Assembly: GCF_001644645.1 (NCBI RefSeq)
Contig: NZ_CP011390.1
Span: forward strand, 1,240,001 to 1,304,000
From: Flavisolibacter tropicus
GTDB lineage: Bacteria > Bacteroidota > Bacteroidia > Chitinophagales > Chitinophagaceae
Direction of reading: 5' to 3'
Length of the DNA stretch: 64,000 bases
The notes under the pieces were generated by a model. That model saw only the letters and a list, made by a program, of their open reading frames with translations, made no database searches and was not told where the DNA came from. Position 1 is the first letter of the stretch. Every line of letters starts with the position of its first letter. The position numbers and the translations under genes are program-made. Shown piece after piece: positions 52,575-62,143 of this stretch.

Positions 52575-53034
52575 AACTGTGTTTTAAATGTTTGTTTTTT
52601 TATAATTCATCTCAAGCAATAGCCAGCATCTAAAGCGATTGAATGACAGGTTTCTAAAAGCCATGCCGTTCAATACATTTTCATTATTGTTATTTATCTT
52701 TCCCTAAACCACACTTTGACATTTACGTTTGCATTTACCATTTAGTCAACTCACATTACCTGATGTAGCATTTTCCATCACAAACTACCTCCAGACACAA
52801 GCAAAGCAGGCTTTCATGAAGTTTTATCTTACTGCTTTCAGTAACTAAAACCTCAAACTGTACCCTATATTCTATATAAGATTCCAGTTTGATGGCCATT
52901 AGTACAGCCAACTAAATTGAAAGGCAAGGTTTACAGGATATAAAAGACCAAGAAAAAAGACAACACTTTTTTCCAATCGCACATCTATTTGAAAATTGGT
53001 ACTGGTCGGCAAAGTTCTCTCCTATCACTAATAA
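52575..53034. other. Intergenic region upstream of susC
   Basis: 460 bases with no convincing open frame. It must contain the susC promoter. No perfect TAnnTTTG or repeat of the 56247 palindrome was found. AT-rich with many short A/T runs. Confidence 0.4.
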
Positions 53035-54951
53035 CTATTTTGCATAACCGTTATAACCTATTTGAAGTCGCTCAAATGGATCAATGGTATTGTTCAGCAA
53101 AACAGCCAATTCTTTTCTTGTTATAAACCGGCCAGGCGTATAATGGTCCAGCCCCCAGCTTTGCCAGCTCGTCTCTACCAGTTGCGTTAAAGTGCTTTTT
53201 TGTTTAGATAGCGATTTTATTTTGCTACCCTTTACCGAACCTGCAAGGGCAATGTCTAATTGATGAACAATGTCAATTGCCTCTTGAATCCGCAAGTTTC
53301 CTGTTGGTATTTTGTAATTATACTTCTTGAAAGATTGTAAATCGGCTGCCAATGATTGCCCGTTTACCAGCGAATCGGGATAAAACCAGGTCTGATTCGC
53401 CCATTTATAGGGAATGCCGTGCCCTTTTAAAATGCCCGTAGCTCCAATTTTTTGAACGGCTTCAAAATACGGTGCATCCGGCTTTACATCGATATAAGGC
53501 ATGATAAAAGCCTTGGCATCCAGCAAATACTTTTGAACAAGTCGTACCGGCACTTTTTTAGGAATAAGTGATTGCTTAATGCTTAAGCCTGCTAAAGCAC
53601 CGGCTGCTTGTCCTATTAATAACACACACGGTTGCAAACGGGTTGTTCCATTGACTACATTGCTAACACTAATGCCCTTTTCGGCAATAATCAAGTTTTC
53701 AACTTGCTGAGGAATTAATGCACCTAATGGCACATTAAAAGATGGTACAGGATAAAACTCCAAATGCTGTGGGGCAGCAAGATTTTTTTTATGGTGATGA
53801 TCAATAGGATAGTCTCCTACGGCTATACCTGTACGATACAGTGGATCACCATAGGTATATGGCTCTGAAATATGGCGCATATTAAAGCGCACCAGTCCTT
53901 CCACCCGCCTACCTTCCCTATGATAGGGCATCAAAGCCAGCCGATCTTCTGTCGGAAACTCATCATCAGCTAATCCCAGGTTCTTATACCCTAACTCATT
54001 TTGAATAAAATAGATAAAGCGCTTTGTTTGTTCTTTGGCCTTTTCCAGCTCTTTATTACGGCTTGCTTCATCCAATTCTACAATGTTCAGATATATATCA
54101 TTTCCATAAAGAGGCCAGTTCAACATATACTTATTGTTTGGCAACTTGCCATACTCAAGCATTTTCTTGCCATCCACACCGGGAGCCTTCCTGGTTTTAT
54201 CAATGTAATAGTCTGTACAGGCAGCATCAAACTCTTTGGGATCATAGTTTGACGGTTTTACAATTGTACAATCAGCGTTCCTCCCATAGTCTTTTAAAAC
54301 TGCTACGTAAGTAAGATCCTGGACGACATTATTCGTTTGACTGACGCCTACCTTTTCTCCAGTAAGACTACCGGCTTCCATGCCTAAACTATACGGCACT
54401 TTAGCGGCCGCCATTACATCGCCTAATTCTGTAGCATCAATGACAAGTTTTGGCAGAATGATAACGGGTTTTTGAGTGGCCTTATCCAAAACGGTAACAG
54501 AAATAATCTTTTGGCCGCGTCGAACTAATGATTGAAAATGGTGGTTATACAGGATGGTTAGTTGCTTCTCAGCTGCAGCCATTTGTTTGAAAATACTGTC
54601 AGCGACATGAGGCTCAAATTGTGTATTACTGACCCAACCAGTTTCAACAGCTTTTGGTCCTCCATAAACTGCATATAGTTTATTTCGGAACTCCGCCCAG
54701 AAACCAGAGGGAAGCTTATGATTTCCATCAGTAGCAGAAACACCAGCCCCACTGATCATACCTCCAAGCCATGTTGTAGATTCTACAATCAGTGTTTTCA
54801 CGCCTAAGCGAGCGCACTGTATACCGGCAGCAGTGCCACCGGTGCCTCCACCTACAATCAGTACATCAGTCGTTATCGTTTTTTGCGCAGATAGGGTTGC
54901 TCCCCAATACAGGGTCAAACCAAGAATTACAAGCAATCGTTTAGTTTTCAT
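53035..54951 (-). CDS. FAD-dependent oxidoreductase, secreted
   Basis: 638 residues, with an N-terminal signal peptide (about 1-21, ending LSA) and the FAD-binding DVLIVGGGTGGTAAGIQCAR (30-49). TTWLGGMISGAGVSATDGNH follows. DATELGDVMAAAKVPYSLG and NLIIAEKGISVSNVVNG belong to the FAD_oxidored family, found in polysaccharide loci of this phylum and often labelled xanthan-lyase-like. The C-terminal 160 residues form an extra domain. Oxidation of a sugar or sugar alcohol in the periplasm is the likely activity, by family and place. It follows the AGE epimerase by 5 bases in one operon. Confidence 0.85.
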   Translation of the reverse strand: MKTKRLLVILGLTLYWGATLSAQKTITTDVLIVGGGTGGTAAGIQCARLGVKTLIVESTTWLGGMISGAGVSATDGNHKLPSGFWAEFRNKLYAVYGGPKAVETGWVSNTQFEPHVADSIFKQMAAAEKQLTILYNHHFQSLVRRGQKIISVTVLDKATQKPVIILPKLVIDATELGDVMAAAKVPYSLGMEAGSLTGEKVGVSQTNNVVQDLTYVAVLKDYGRNADCTIVKPSNYDPKEFDAACTDYYIDKTRKAPGVDGKKMLEYGKLPNNKYMLNWPLYGNDIYLNIVELDEASRNKELEKAKEQTKRFIYFIQNELGYKNLGLADDEFPTEDRLALMPYHREGRRVEGLVRFNMRHISEPYTYGDPLYRTGIAVGDYPIDHHHKKNLAAPQHLEFYPVPSFNVPLGALIPQQVENLIIAEKGISVSNVVNGTTRLQPCVLLIGQAAGALAGLSIKQSLIPKKVPVRLVQKYLLDAKAFIMPYIDVKPDAPYFEAVQKIGATGILKGHGIPYKWANQTWFYPDSLVNGQSLAADLQSFKKYNYKIPTGNLRIQEAIDIVHQLDIALAGSVKGSKIKSLSKQKSTLTQLVETSWQSWGLDHYTPGRFITRKELAVLLNNTIDPFERLQIGYNGYAK

Positions 54952-54956
54952 AGGGA

Positions 54957-56162
54957 CTAATGCATTTCCAATGTTTTAGAGATTTGATATAGGGCGCGGG
55001 GTATATGAAAACAACCTTTCCATTTTCCACCTTTCAATGGCAACAACACTTCACCCCGTCTATTTAAATAACCAAACCACTCTTTATACTGCGGATCTTT
55101 AAAATGCGACCATGTATAATTATGTATGCGTTCAAACCATTCACGACATTGATCATTGCCGGTTAAAGTATAACCTTTTGCTAATGCTACTAGAGCTTCC
55201 ACATGCACCCACCAAAGTTTTTGATCCCACTCAAGCTGCTGCGGTGGAACGCCCTTTACATCGAGAAAGTAAAAGATACCTCCATACTCAGCATCCCATC
55301 CCGCCTTTATTGTATCGATCATAATGCTGCAAGCCTTTTCTATTAAAACCTGATCATTCAATCGTTTACCCAAGTCCATAATAAACCACATGGCTTCTAT
55401 AGCATGCCCTGGATTTAACAGGCGTCCTTCATGACTGTCACAGAAACTGCCATCCTCATAGACATTTTCTAAAATCAAGCCCCGTGCTGGTTGATAAAAA
55501 ACATTCATGACCTCATTGATCACTATTGGAATAAACTCATTTACCCGTTGTGAACCCAGAATATCTTCAAGTTCCAGCGACAGGTTACAAAGGATCATGG
55601 GCAAACTGAAGTTTTTTAAAGATCGGGTACCAGGATACGCTTTGTTATAAATGCCTTTCCAGTTATGTTGACGCTTTAAAATGTTTTCAAACGTATCTAT
55701 AGCTATCTTTCTATAGCGCTCTTCAGGCTTTATCTTGTTCAAAGCGGCAAAAGCCATTGTAGCAAAGCAATCACTGAAAATATTATAGGGCTGTACCAGC
55801 GGCTTGCCATCAGCAGTCAGAGAGAAGTACCAATTACCTTCTTTATCACGGCCGTACTTTTCCATGAAGTCAGCACCGTGCAAAGCCATGTCCAACCACT
55901 CCTGCTTTTGAGCTATGTTTGCATACATATAGCTGAAACACCACACTTCACGCCCCTGTAGCCACATAAATTTGTCCGTATCGTACACACTGCCATCTCT
56001 ATTCAAGCAAGTATAAAATCCACCATTAACAGTGTCCTTACTGTGTTCTAACCAAAAAGGCAGAATATTTTGAAGTAGTTCGTCACGGTATAGGGAAGCA
56101 TATTGCACCAGGCCATCTCGCGCATCCGATATTGGTTTTTCAAGCTGTTGCGATGTAATCAT
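54957..56162 (-). CDS. AGE family epimerase/isomerase (N-acylglucosamine 2-epimerase-like)
   Basis: 401 residues with the (alpha/alpha)6-barrel layout. WLQGREVWCFSYMYAN, RLLNPGHAIEAMWFIMDLGK (catalytic His region), KLWWVHVEALVALAKGYTL (second catalytic His) and KWKGCFHIPRALYQIS form the core. Members interconvert GlcNAc and ManNAc, or epimerise mannose, cellobiose and related sugars. The amino-sugar context favours GlcNAc/ManNAc, but this is not proven. It starts divergently from the ROK regulator gene (147-base gap), heads the operon and overlaps nothing. Confidence 0.88.
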   Translation of the reverse strand: MITSQQLEKPISDARDGLVQYASLYRDELLQNILPFWLEHSKDTVNGGFYTCLNRDGSVYDTDKFMWLQGREVWCFSYMYANIAQKQEWLDMALHGADFMEKYGRDKEGNWYFSLTADGKPLVQPYNIFSDCFATMAFAALNKIKPEERYRKIAIDTFENILKRQHNWKGIYNKAYPGTRSLKNFSLPMILCNLSLELEDILGSQRVNEFIPIVINEVMNVFYQPARGLILENVYEDGSFCDSHEGRLLNPGHAIEAMWFIMDLGKRLNDQVLIEKACSIMIDTIKAGWDAEYGGIFYFLDVKGVPPQQLEWDQKLWWVHVEALVALAKGYTLTGNDQCREWFERIHNYTWSHFKDPQYKEWFGYLNRRGEVLLPLKGGKWKGCFHIPRALYQISKTLEMH

Positions 56163-56246
56163 TTTAAAATTTCCATGTAAACAATGCTCGAATTTTATAA
56201 TTTTTTTATTATTAACAAAATACTTTTTAAAATTTTTTATTTAGTT

Positions 56247-56260
56247 CCAATAATTATTGG
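56247..56260. promoter_or_regulatory. Candidate ROK operator
   Basis: The perfect 14-bp palindrome CCAATAATTATTGG lies in the 147-base AT-rich gap between the AGE epimerase gene and the ROK regulator gene, where an autoregulated ROK repressor would bind. No second copy was found at susC. Confidence 0.45.
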
Positions 56261-56309
56261 ATAACTATCTTCTTTTTCGTTGTTTTATACACTGAATTTT
56301 AATTAACAT

Positions 56310-57533
56310 ATGCCGAAACAGCATTTCGAAGTTTTTTCTGATGAAAATATATCCGGGGTAGCTTTTAAGAATAAAACTTTAAAACGGGCTATCATTAACT
56401 TTCTGGACAATGCCGGGAATGCAACAGTAGCTGAATTGAATAAGGAGTTTAATATTAGTACCCCCAAGATTATTACACTGGTAAATGAATTAATTCATGA
56501 CGGTGTTATCAAGGATTACGGCAAAGTGAATTCAACAGGTGGCAGAAGGGCTAGTGTATATGGATTGCTAGCAGAAGCTGGCTTTTTTATAGGCGTTGAT
56601 ATTAAACGCTATTGCATCAATATCGGTCTCCTAGACTTTAAAAAGAACCTGGTAACCATAAAAGAGAATATTCCGTATAAACTGGAAAACACACCCGAGT
56701 CTTTTCAGGCGCTATTGAAAAGCATCAAACAATTCATTTCAGAACTTCCTATCCGCCGCAACAAGATTCTTGGTATCGGCATAAACTTATCGGGCCGCGT
56801 CAACCACGCCAGTGGTTATAGCTACAGCTACTTCCACTTCCAGGAAGAGCCGCTGACCAGTATCATTGAATCAGAACTTAAAATCCAGACCTTTCTGGAA
56901 AACGACTCAAGAGCAATGGCCTATGGCGAGTTTTGCTGTGGCGAAGTGCACAGCGAAAAAAATGTACTGTATGTAAACATGGACTATGGTATAGGCTTGG
57001 GTATTTTAATTGATGGCAAGATTTATTATGGCAAGTCTGGTTTTAGTGGTGAATTTGGGCATATCCCCTTTTTTAACAATGAGATCATTTGCCATTGCGG
57101 AAAGAAAGGCTGCTTAGAAACAGAAGCCTCTGGTAGCGCCTTGCTTCGAATTTTCAAAGAGAAAGTAGAGGCCGGCACCACTTCACAATTAGCGAAAAAA
57201 TATAAGCACCTTGATGAGATCAAACTTCACGATCTCATAGAAGCCGCATACAATGAAGACATGCTCTGTATTGACCTGATTGCACAAATTGGCGAAAAGA
57301 TCGGGCGTGGCCTGGGTGTACTGATCAACTTATTCAATCCAGAATTGGTCATTCTAGGCGGTATGTTAGCTAAAACGGGAGACTATATACGGCTGCCGAT
57401 CAAAAGTGCTTTAAACAAGTATTCACTGAGCCTGGTAAATAATGACTCTCAATTGCGCATCTCCAAATTAGGAGAAAAGGCAGGTGTAATAGGTGCCTGT
57501 TTAATGGCGAGAAATAAAGTCTTTAATAAATAA
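56310..57533 (+). CDS. ROK family transcriptional regulator (NagC/XylR type)
   Basis: 407 residues. The N-terminal winged-helix DNA-binding domain is about 25-90, with VAELNKEFNISTPKIITLVN as the HTH. The ROK domain follows: VDIKRYCINIGLLDF, GIGINLSGRVNH, ENDSRAMAYGE, and the zinc-binding GHIPFFNNEIICHCGKKGCLE with His and three Cys. LVILGGMLAKTGDY completes it. A repressor that senses an amino sugar or its phosphate is expected. It is divergent from the AGE-FAD operon and presumably controls this cluster and perhaps SusCD. Confidence 0.92.
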   Translation: MPKQHFEVFSDENISGVAFKNKTLKRAIINFLDNAGNATVAELNKEFNISTPKIITLVNELIHDGVIKDYGKVNSTGGRRASVYGLLAEAGFFIGVDIKRYCINIGLLDFKKNLVTIKENIPYKLENTPESFQALLKSIKQFISELPIRRNKILGIGINLSGRVNHASGYSYSYFHFQEEPLTSIIESELKIQTFLENDSRAMAYGEFCCGEVHSEKNVLYVNMDYGIGLGILIDGKIYYGKSGFSGEFGHIPFFNNEIICHCGKKGCLETEASGSALLRIFKEKVEAGTTSQLAKKYKHLDEIKLHDLIEAAYNEDMLCIDLIAQIGEKIGRGLGVLINLFNPELVILGGMLAKTGDYIRLPIKSALNKYSLSLVNNDSQLRISKLGEKAGVIGACLMARNKVFNK

Positions 57534-57821
57534 GTCATAAGAGAGTCAGGCAAGCTATTTAAAAATGCCTTCGTAACAAATAATACCAGGCAGATAAATT
57601 GACCTTCTTATCAAATAAATTTTAAAAGCTGCAAACCAGATGAGCGCTGTTACTTTTAAACACTAAGAAGACTGGATACTAAGTATGCGCTGCTCAAAAA
57701 TATTGCATCCAACCGGGCAGTACAACAACCTTTTCAAAAATAAAGCGAATACAAAAGCCTAAAACAATTAATTCAAGGTAATTCAGATCGCTTTTTTACT
57801 TATCAAAAAATATAAGCCCTT

Positions 57822-59072
57822 ATGAATCACTTGTTTAAATGTTTAGTAGTTGCACAAGTAATTCTAGCCGTTTCAACCCCTGCATTCAGCCAAAATGAGT
57901 TTGCTTTTACCCGGGCTGTTAACCGCAGCCAACATGACCAATACCTGAAGGACAGCATGATTACTCGCTCCCTCCAAGTACCACTCTCCACAACTACCGA
58001 AAAAGAATGGCAGAAGGCTTTCTGGGCCATGGAGTTAATGTTGTATAAGACTACAACAACAAAGAACAAACTTAGTGAAGCGTGGCAAAAGGCTGACACA
58101 TTATCGGAAGGCTTTCAGAAATCACTACTTGAAGTAAGTTATACGCTTTACCCGGATGCATTTAAACGCCCAGTCACCCACCTTCTTCATAGCACTGTTT
58201 CACCTTCTGTCTTTATCCGAGCAGCAGAATATATTTGGCTAACCGATCAGAGCAAGCAAATAAAGCGGATGCTTCAAAAGCAAATGGCCCAAAAGTTCAA
58301 GGAGTCAAACTATATTGGTCTTACCCTATTGCAACAAAGACTAAACCGCACGAATCAAAAACGCCCTCCAATCGAGGCATTGTTTGATTCAAATTTCTTA
58401 ACCGGCCAAACCATTATCTATAGCCTGCAACGAAGCAACCGCAATTTTCCAGGCTTAGTATTGATTCGAAAGCCAAACGGCCAATTTGTGCGGAATCATG
58501 ATGGCAGTTTCTTTTTTACAACTCAACTGGCAAGAGCCATAACCAACTATCCCTATTATATCACCAATGGCAATACACCACAAGGATTGTTACGCTGGAC
58601 GGGTTTCGACAGTTCTTCGAATAACTATATTGGTCCTACCACCAACCTGCAATTAGTACTACCTTACGAAGCAACCCCGGCTATTTTCCTGGCTAATAAC
58701 CGTATTACGGATACCGTATGGATGCAAAACATTTATACGAATTTATTACCCGATTCCTGGAAATCTTACCATGAATTATATGAAAGTTTTTGGGCAGGAG
58801 CAATTGGCCGCTCTGAAATTATCATGCATGGAACTACGATCAATCCGCTCTATTATAAAGGCCAGCCCTACTTTCCCCAAACTCCCTCGTTAGGCTGCTT
58901 GTGCAGTTATGAAGCATGGGACACAAACGGGCGGTTAATTGAAAGTAACCAGGAGCAAATTGTCAGAACGCTAATATCAATAGGCAGTACAAATGGCTAC
59001 GTGATAGTGATAAATCTGGATGATCAAAATAAAGCAGTGCGATTAAATGAAGTGATGCATTTGGTCAAATAG
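57822..59072 (+). CDS. Secreted L,D-transpeptidase-like protein
   Basis: 416 residues with a signal peptide (about 1-23, ending AFS). The first 180 residues are helical with no family I know. The C-terminal part has RSEIIMHGTTINPLYY followed by TPSLGCLCSYEAWD. This H-G-T ... S-x-G-C spacing matches the catalytic HG(T) and S(H)GC of YkuD/L,D-transpeptidases, with Leu where His is usual before Gly-Cys and no Arg after the Cys. So a cell-wall or related cysteine enzyme is plausible but not certain. It stands alone, with 288 bases of empty sequence before it. Confidence 0.55.
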   Translation: MNHLFKCLVVAQVILAVSTPAFSQNEFAFTRAVNRSQHDQYLKDSMITRSLQVPLSTTTEKEWQKAFWAMELMLYKTTTTKNKLSEAWQKADTLSEGFQKSLLEVSYTLYPDAFKRPVTHLLHSTVSPSVFIRAAEYIWLTDQSKQIKRMLQKQMAQKFKESNYIGLTLLQQRLNRTNQKRPPIEALFDSNFLTGQTIIYSLQRSNRNFPGLVLIRKPNGQFVRNHDGSFFFTTQLARAITNYPYYITNGNTPQGLLRWTGFDSSSNNYIGPTTNLQLVLPYEATPAIFLANNRITDTVWMQNIYTNLLPDSWKSYHELYESFWAGAIGRSEIIMHGTTINPLYYKGQPYFPQTPSLGCLCSYEAWDTNGRLIESNQEQIVRTLISIGSTNGYVIVINLDDQNKAVRLNEVMHLVK

Positions 59073-59546
59073 AAATAAGTGATTCATTATTGGATATTTA
59101 CTATATGATAAGACTAAAGTGATAATAAAGACTTAACAACTTAGCTACTTTAAAAATCAACCTATTCATAATCAGATACCATTTTCAAATCTTCCAACCA
59201 AAAATCAAACTGCAGCTAGGCAATTACGGCAGTTCCTTGATAATCACTAACTTGTTTTTTCCAACCCGACTTTACATACCTATTGGCAACATTCTTATAT
59301 AGCACTTGGCTATATTACGCGGTTTACACAGTTAACTTCATTTAAAAATGCAATAATTGTATAAAGTTAGAGATATGAAGGATTCTAGTAAAGGAATTCA
59401 ATCTTAAGGCGTCAGTAATAAAATCGTTTGTAACATCTGCTGCATTAGCTATTAAAATTAACTGGAATTTGCAGCAAAAGCTATGTATTTTAGATAATTG
59501 TGCGTAAACGCACTAATCAACTTAATAGACAAAACTTTTAGACAAA
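59073..59546. other. Intergenic region with repeat-like segment
   Basis: 474 bases. The stretch at 59168-59221 resembles 25998-26053 (see findings). The small hairpin GTGCG-TAAA-CGCAC lies near 59500. No gene, tRNA or clear promoter was seen. Confidence 0.4.
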
Positions 59547-60035
59547 ATGAGCAAGACATCAATATTCTTTTTAGGGATTGTCACTTCATTTTGTTTTGGT
59601 TTTGCTTTTAAAACAATATTTGTTCAACCCAATAATTCTAACTCGACAAAAATGAAAAAGGTAACAGGAATTGGTGGCATCTTTTTTAAATGCAAAGACG
59701 CTGATAAAATGAGAGAATGGTACAAAACGCATTTAGGTTTTGACGCAAACCAATATGGGGCAAACTTTGAATGGCGACAAGCTGAAGACCCAACAAAAAA
59801 AGGATCTACGCAATGGGCTCCTTTTGCTGAAACTACAAAATATTTTGAGCCTTCAACAAAAGACTTCATGATCAACTATAGGGTTGATAATTTAGAAGCA
59901 CTTGTAGAGCAACTTAAAAATGAAGGAGTCACAATAGTAGATAAAATTGAGTCTTATGATTATGGCAAATTTGTACATATTATGGACGTTGAAGGAAATA
60001 AGATTGAGCTTTGGGAACCAACTGATAAAGAGTAG
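59547..60035 (+). CDS. VOC family protein (glyoxalase-like fold)
   Basis: 162 residues. The first 35 form a membrane anchor or signal helix (FFLGIVTSFCFGFAFKTIFV). An alternative start MKKVTGIG at 59652 would give a 127-residue cytosolic form. The VOC domain begins GIGGIFFKCKDADKMREWY, with DFMINYRVDNLEALVEQLKN and MDVEGNKIELWEPT (typical metal-binding Glu near the end). Such proteins include glyoxalases, dioxygenases and antibiotic-binding proteins. The exact reaction cannot be told. It has no functional neighbours. Confidence 0.85.
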   Translation: MSKTSIFFLGIVTSFCFGFAFKTIFVQPNNSNSTKMKKVTGIGGIFFKCKDADKMREWYKTHLGFDANQYGANFEWRQAEDPTKKGSTQWAPFAETTKYFEPSTKDFMINYRVDNLEALVEQLKNEGVTIVDKIESYDYGKFVHIMDVEGNKIELWEPTDKE

Positions 60036-60464
60036 AATAAAATAGTTGGGGATAGAAAATAGAAAAATGATTCCCCTGTTAAACCAAGCTTACAAATTCT
60101 ATTAAAATTATATTTCGTTTGCCCCAGCCATTAGCTGGGGCTCATCACTTCACACAGTATCGTGGACTCCTTATGAAGTATACTTTGGTCGAGTCTTAAA
60201 CTTTGATATTAAAGAATGAATGAGGGGTGCCAAGGACAGAATTATTCAAAACAAAGTACAACTGTTGATGATGCCGATTGCTACAACTTCAAGCCGCACT
60301 TGCACAAAGCCCATTGTTGGAAGTCGTTTTTTGTTAGAACCCATAAGCAACAAGTCTGCCTTTATAAGTTTTCAGGTTTTCCTGAATGAATTTATTTTGT
60401 ACTTATTCAATTTTTAAAGAATTCTATCAACAAGTCGGCAGTATAATTAAAAATAGCTACGTTG
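60036..60464. other. Intergenic region with remnant and hairpin
   Basis: 429 bases. Holds the hairpin GCCCCAGC-CATTA-GCTGGGGC (60121-60141), which may end the VOC transcript although it has no T run, and a transposase-like remnant. Confidence 0.4.
60145..60417 (+). pseudogene. Possible C-terminal transposase remnant
   Basis: One frame reads WTPYEVYFGRVLNFDIKE, stops at TGA, then continues RGAKDRIIQNKVQLL. TPYEVYFG near the C-terminus is typical of DDE-type insertion-sequence transposases (YKTPYEV...). No other transposase part or inverted repeat was found, so this is a guess about a decayed element. Confidence 0.3.
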
Positions 60465-61232
60465 TTATTTAGATACTGTTCTTCTTTTAAAATCTAAAAA
60501 GCCAACGATAAGAAATAAGAGAGCATATACCAAAGAAGTCCAGGCAATTTGAGTTAGCGATGATTTCAATTTTGTGGATACTGGAAAAGCATGGAAACTA
60601 TAAGGAAAATAATAAACCAGGTTTGACTTGTATTGTACGGCCATGATTGTGCCTGTCAGCCATAAAGCAAAACCAATTCCAATTGGAACAATAAAGTTTC
60701 TGAATCGCAGTCCCATCCAGAATTGTATCGCACAAACAGCAAGCAATAGAATATAAGCATTAGCTGCATTTACCCATACGGTGTTACCATTCAGTGGATG
60801 TTTAAATAAATTCAAAGTTGGTTTTATAAAGTTTACTCCTACAATAGTCAAAAACATGAATAAATGAGTGGCAATAAGGAAAACCAGCATTAATAAATGC
60901 ACGTTCATAAATTTTGCTAAAAACACATTGACTTTTGTTTGTGGAGATGCGAATACCTGTTTCCACGTATTATTCCTGTACTCGATCTGTGGCAGCAGTG
61001 TGCAGATTAGTATCACAAACAAGGGAAAAAGGGCTGCACCATTCATTTCAAATAGTATTCTAAATAGAGCGTTCAGCGGATCCTTCTCTGACGCATCAAT
61101 TTCATTTTCATCTACTAAAACATTCAACAGGAATATGACCGGACCAACAGCCGCGCCAATTAGAGTAAGATATAAAGATGCTGTTCGTGTTGTTTTTAAC
61201 AACTCAGACCGAAGTGATACAAGTAAGTTCAT
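60465..61232 (-). CDS. ABC-2 type transporter permease
   Basis: 255 residues with about six membrane helices (first at 20-40, SLYLTLIGAAVGPVIFLLNV; last near 225-245, AWTSLVYALLFLIVGFL). YRNNTWKQVFASPQTKVNVF is the conserved cytoplasmic segment of ABC-2 and lantibiotic-immunity-type permeases, which export peptides or lipids. The start codon shares a base with the stop of the ATPase gene, so the pair is coupled. The substrate is unknown. No bacteriocin gene is near. Confidence 0.85.
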   Translation of the reverse strand: MNLLVSLRSELLKTTRTASLYLTLIGAAVGPVIFLLNVLVDENEIDASEKDPLNALFRILFEMNGAALFPLFVILICTLLPQIEYRNNTWKQVFASPQTKVNVFLAKFMNVHLLMLVFLIATHLFMFLTIVGVNFIKPTLNLFKHPLNGNTVWVNAANAYILLLAVCAIQFWMGLRFRNFIVPIGIGFALWLTGTIMAVQYKSNLVYYFPYSFHAFPVSTKLKSSLTQIAWTSLVYALLFLIVGFLDFKRRTVSK

Positions 61233-62143
61233 TATGGGGCAGTTGTAAGATCAATGAATAATTGTTCGAGATCGCTCTTTTTTGGGTAAAGAAGATAAAC
61301 ATCCAGGTTGTGACTTGTCAGCTTTCTGTTAATCTCCGCTACCTGGTTAATGTTTTCAAACGGCACAGACACTGCTTCTCCCTCTTTTTCGGGTTGATAC
61401 TCCTGCAACAGTCTGAACGTTGTTTCATTATCGGATGTTTTGATGAATACTCTTGATGCTTTTTGTTGAAATGAATGAAGCGCTGAGAGCGGTCCCTGAA
61501 AAATGATTTTCCCCTTAAAAATTATCCCAACATGACTGACTATCTTCTCTACTTCTCCTAGCAAATGACTGGAGATAATGACCGTCATTCCATGGGTCTT
61601 GTTTAGTGTTTTGATCAATTTGCGAAGCTCAATGATACCTGCCGGATCCAAACCATTTGCAGGTTCATCCAATATCAACAATTCTGGATTTGGCAAAAGG
61701 GCAAGAGCAATAGCCAGTCGTTGCTTCATCCCCAATGAAAACTTTTTTACGGTCTTCTTACCTGTGTCTTCTAATCCAACAATATTTAAAACTTCAGCTA
61801 TTCTTGCTTTTGATGCTCCGTAAACTTCTCTATAAACTTCCAGGTTTTCTTTGGCTGTTAGATGACCGTACAAAGAAGGCGATTCTATTAATGACCCTAT
61901 CTTCTTTAAGATACTGACCCTATCTGATGTTAGCGGCTTTCCAAAGATCTCAATATGACCTTCCTGTACTTCTAACAAGCCTAGTAGCAGACTCAGGGTG
62001 GTGGTTTTGCCAGCGCCATTAGGCCCGAGAAAACCATAGATACACCCTTTCTCTATTGTCAGATTGATATCAGTGAGCGTGGCTACGTCTTTTTCGTAGC
62101 GGTAGGTGAGGGATGTAGCTTTGAGCAATGGGGATTCACTCAT
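61232..62143 (-). CDS. ABC transporter ATP-binding protein
   Basis: The first real ATG is at 62141-62143 (303 aa, MSESPLLKATSLTYRYEKD). The longer frame would need a TTG start. Walker A is GFLGPNGAGKTTTLSLLLGL, the signature FSLGMKQRLAIALAL, Walker B LLILDEPANGLDP, with the switch His in IISSHLLGEVEKI. The C-terminal 80 residues (after FKGKIIFQGPLSAL) form the extra domain of ABC-2 exporters. It powers the permease that follows. Substrate unknown. Confidence 0.92.
   Translation of the reverse strand: MSESPLLKATSLTYRYEKDVATLTDINLTIEKGCIYGFLGPNGAGKTTTLSLLLGLLEVQEGHIEIFGKPLTSDRVSILKKIGSLIESPSLYGHLTAKENLEVYREVYGASKARIAEVLNIVGLEDTGKKTVKKFSLGMKQRLAIALALLPNPELLILDEPANGLDPAGIIELRKLIKTLNKTHGMTVIISSHLLGEVEKIVSHVGIIFKGKIIFQGPLSALHSFQQKASRVFIKTSDNETTFRLLQEYQPEKEGEAVSVPFENINQVAEINRKLTSHNLDVYLLYPKKSDLEQLFIDLTTAP

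Noticed and set aside
52575..53034. Second ROK operator before susC
   Set aside because: No copy of CCAATAATTATTGG or a clear variant was found there.
60220..60417. 65-codon frame as a separate gene
   Set aside because: It starts inside a likely transposase remnant and has no independent support.
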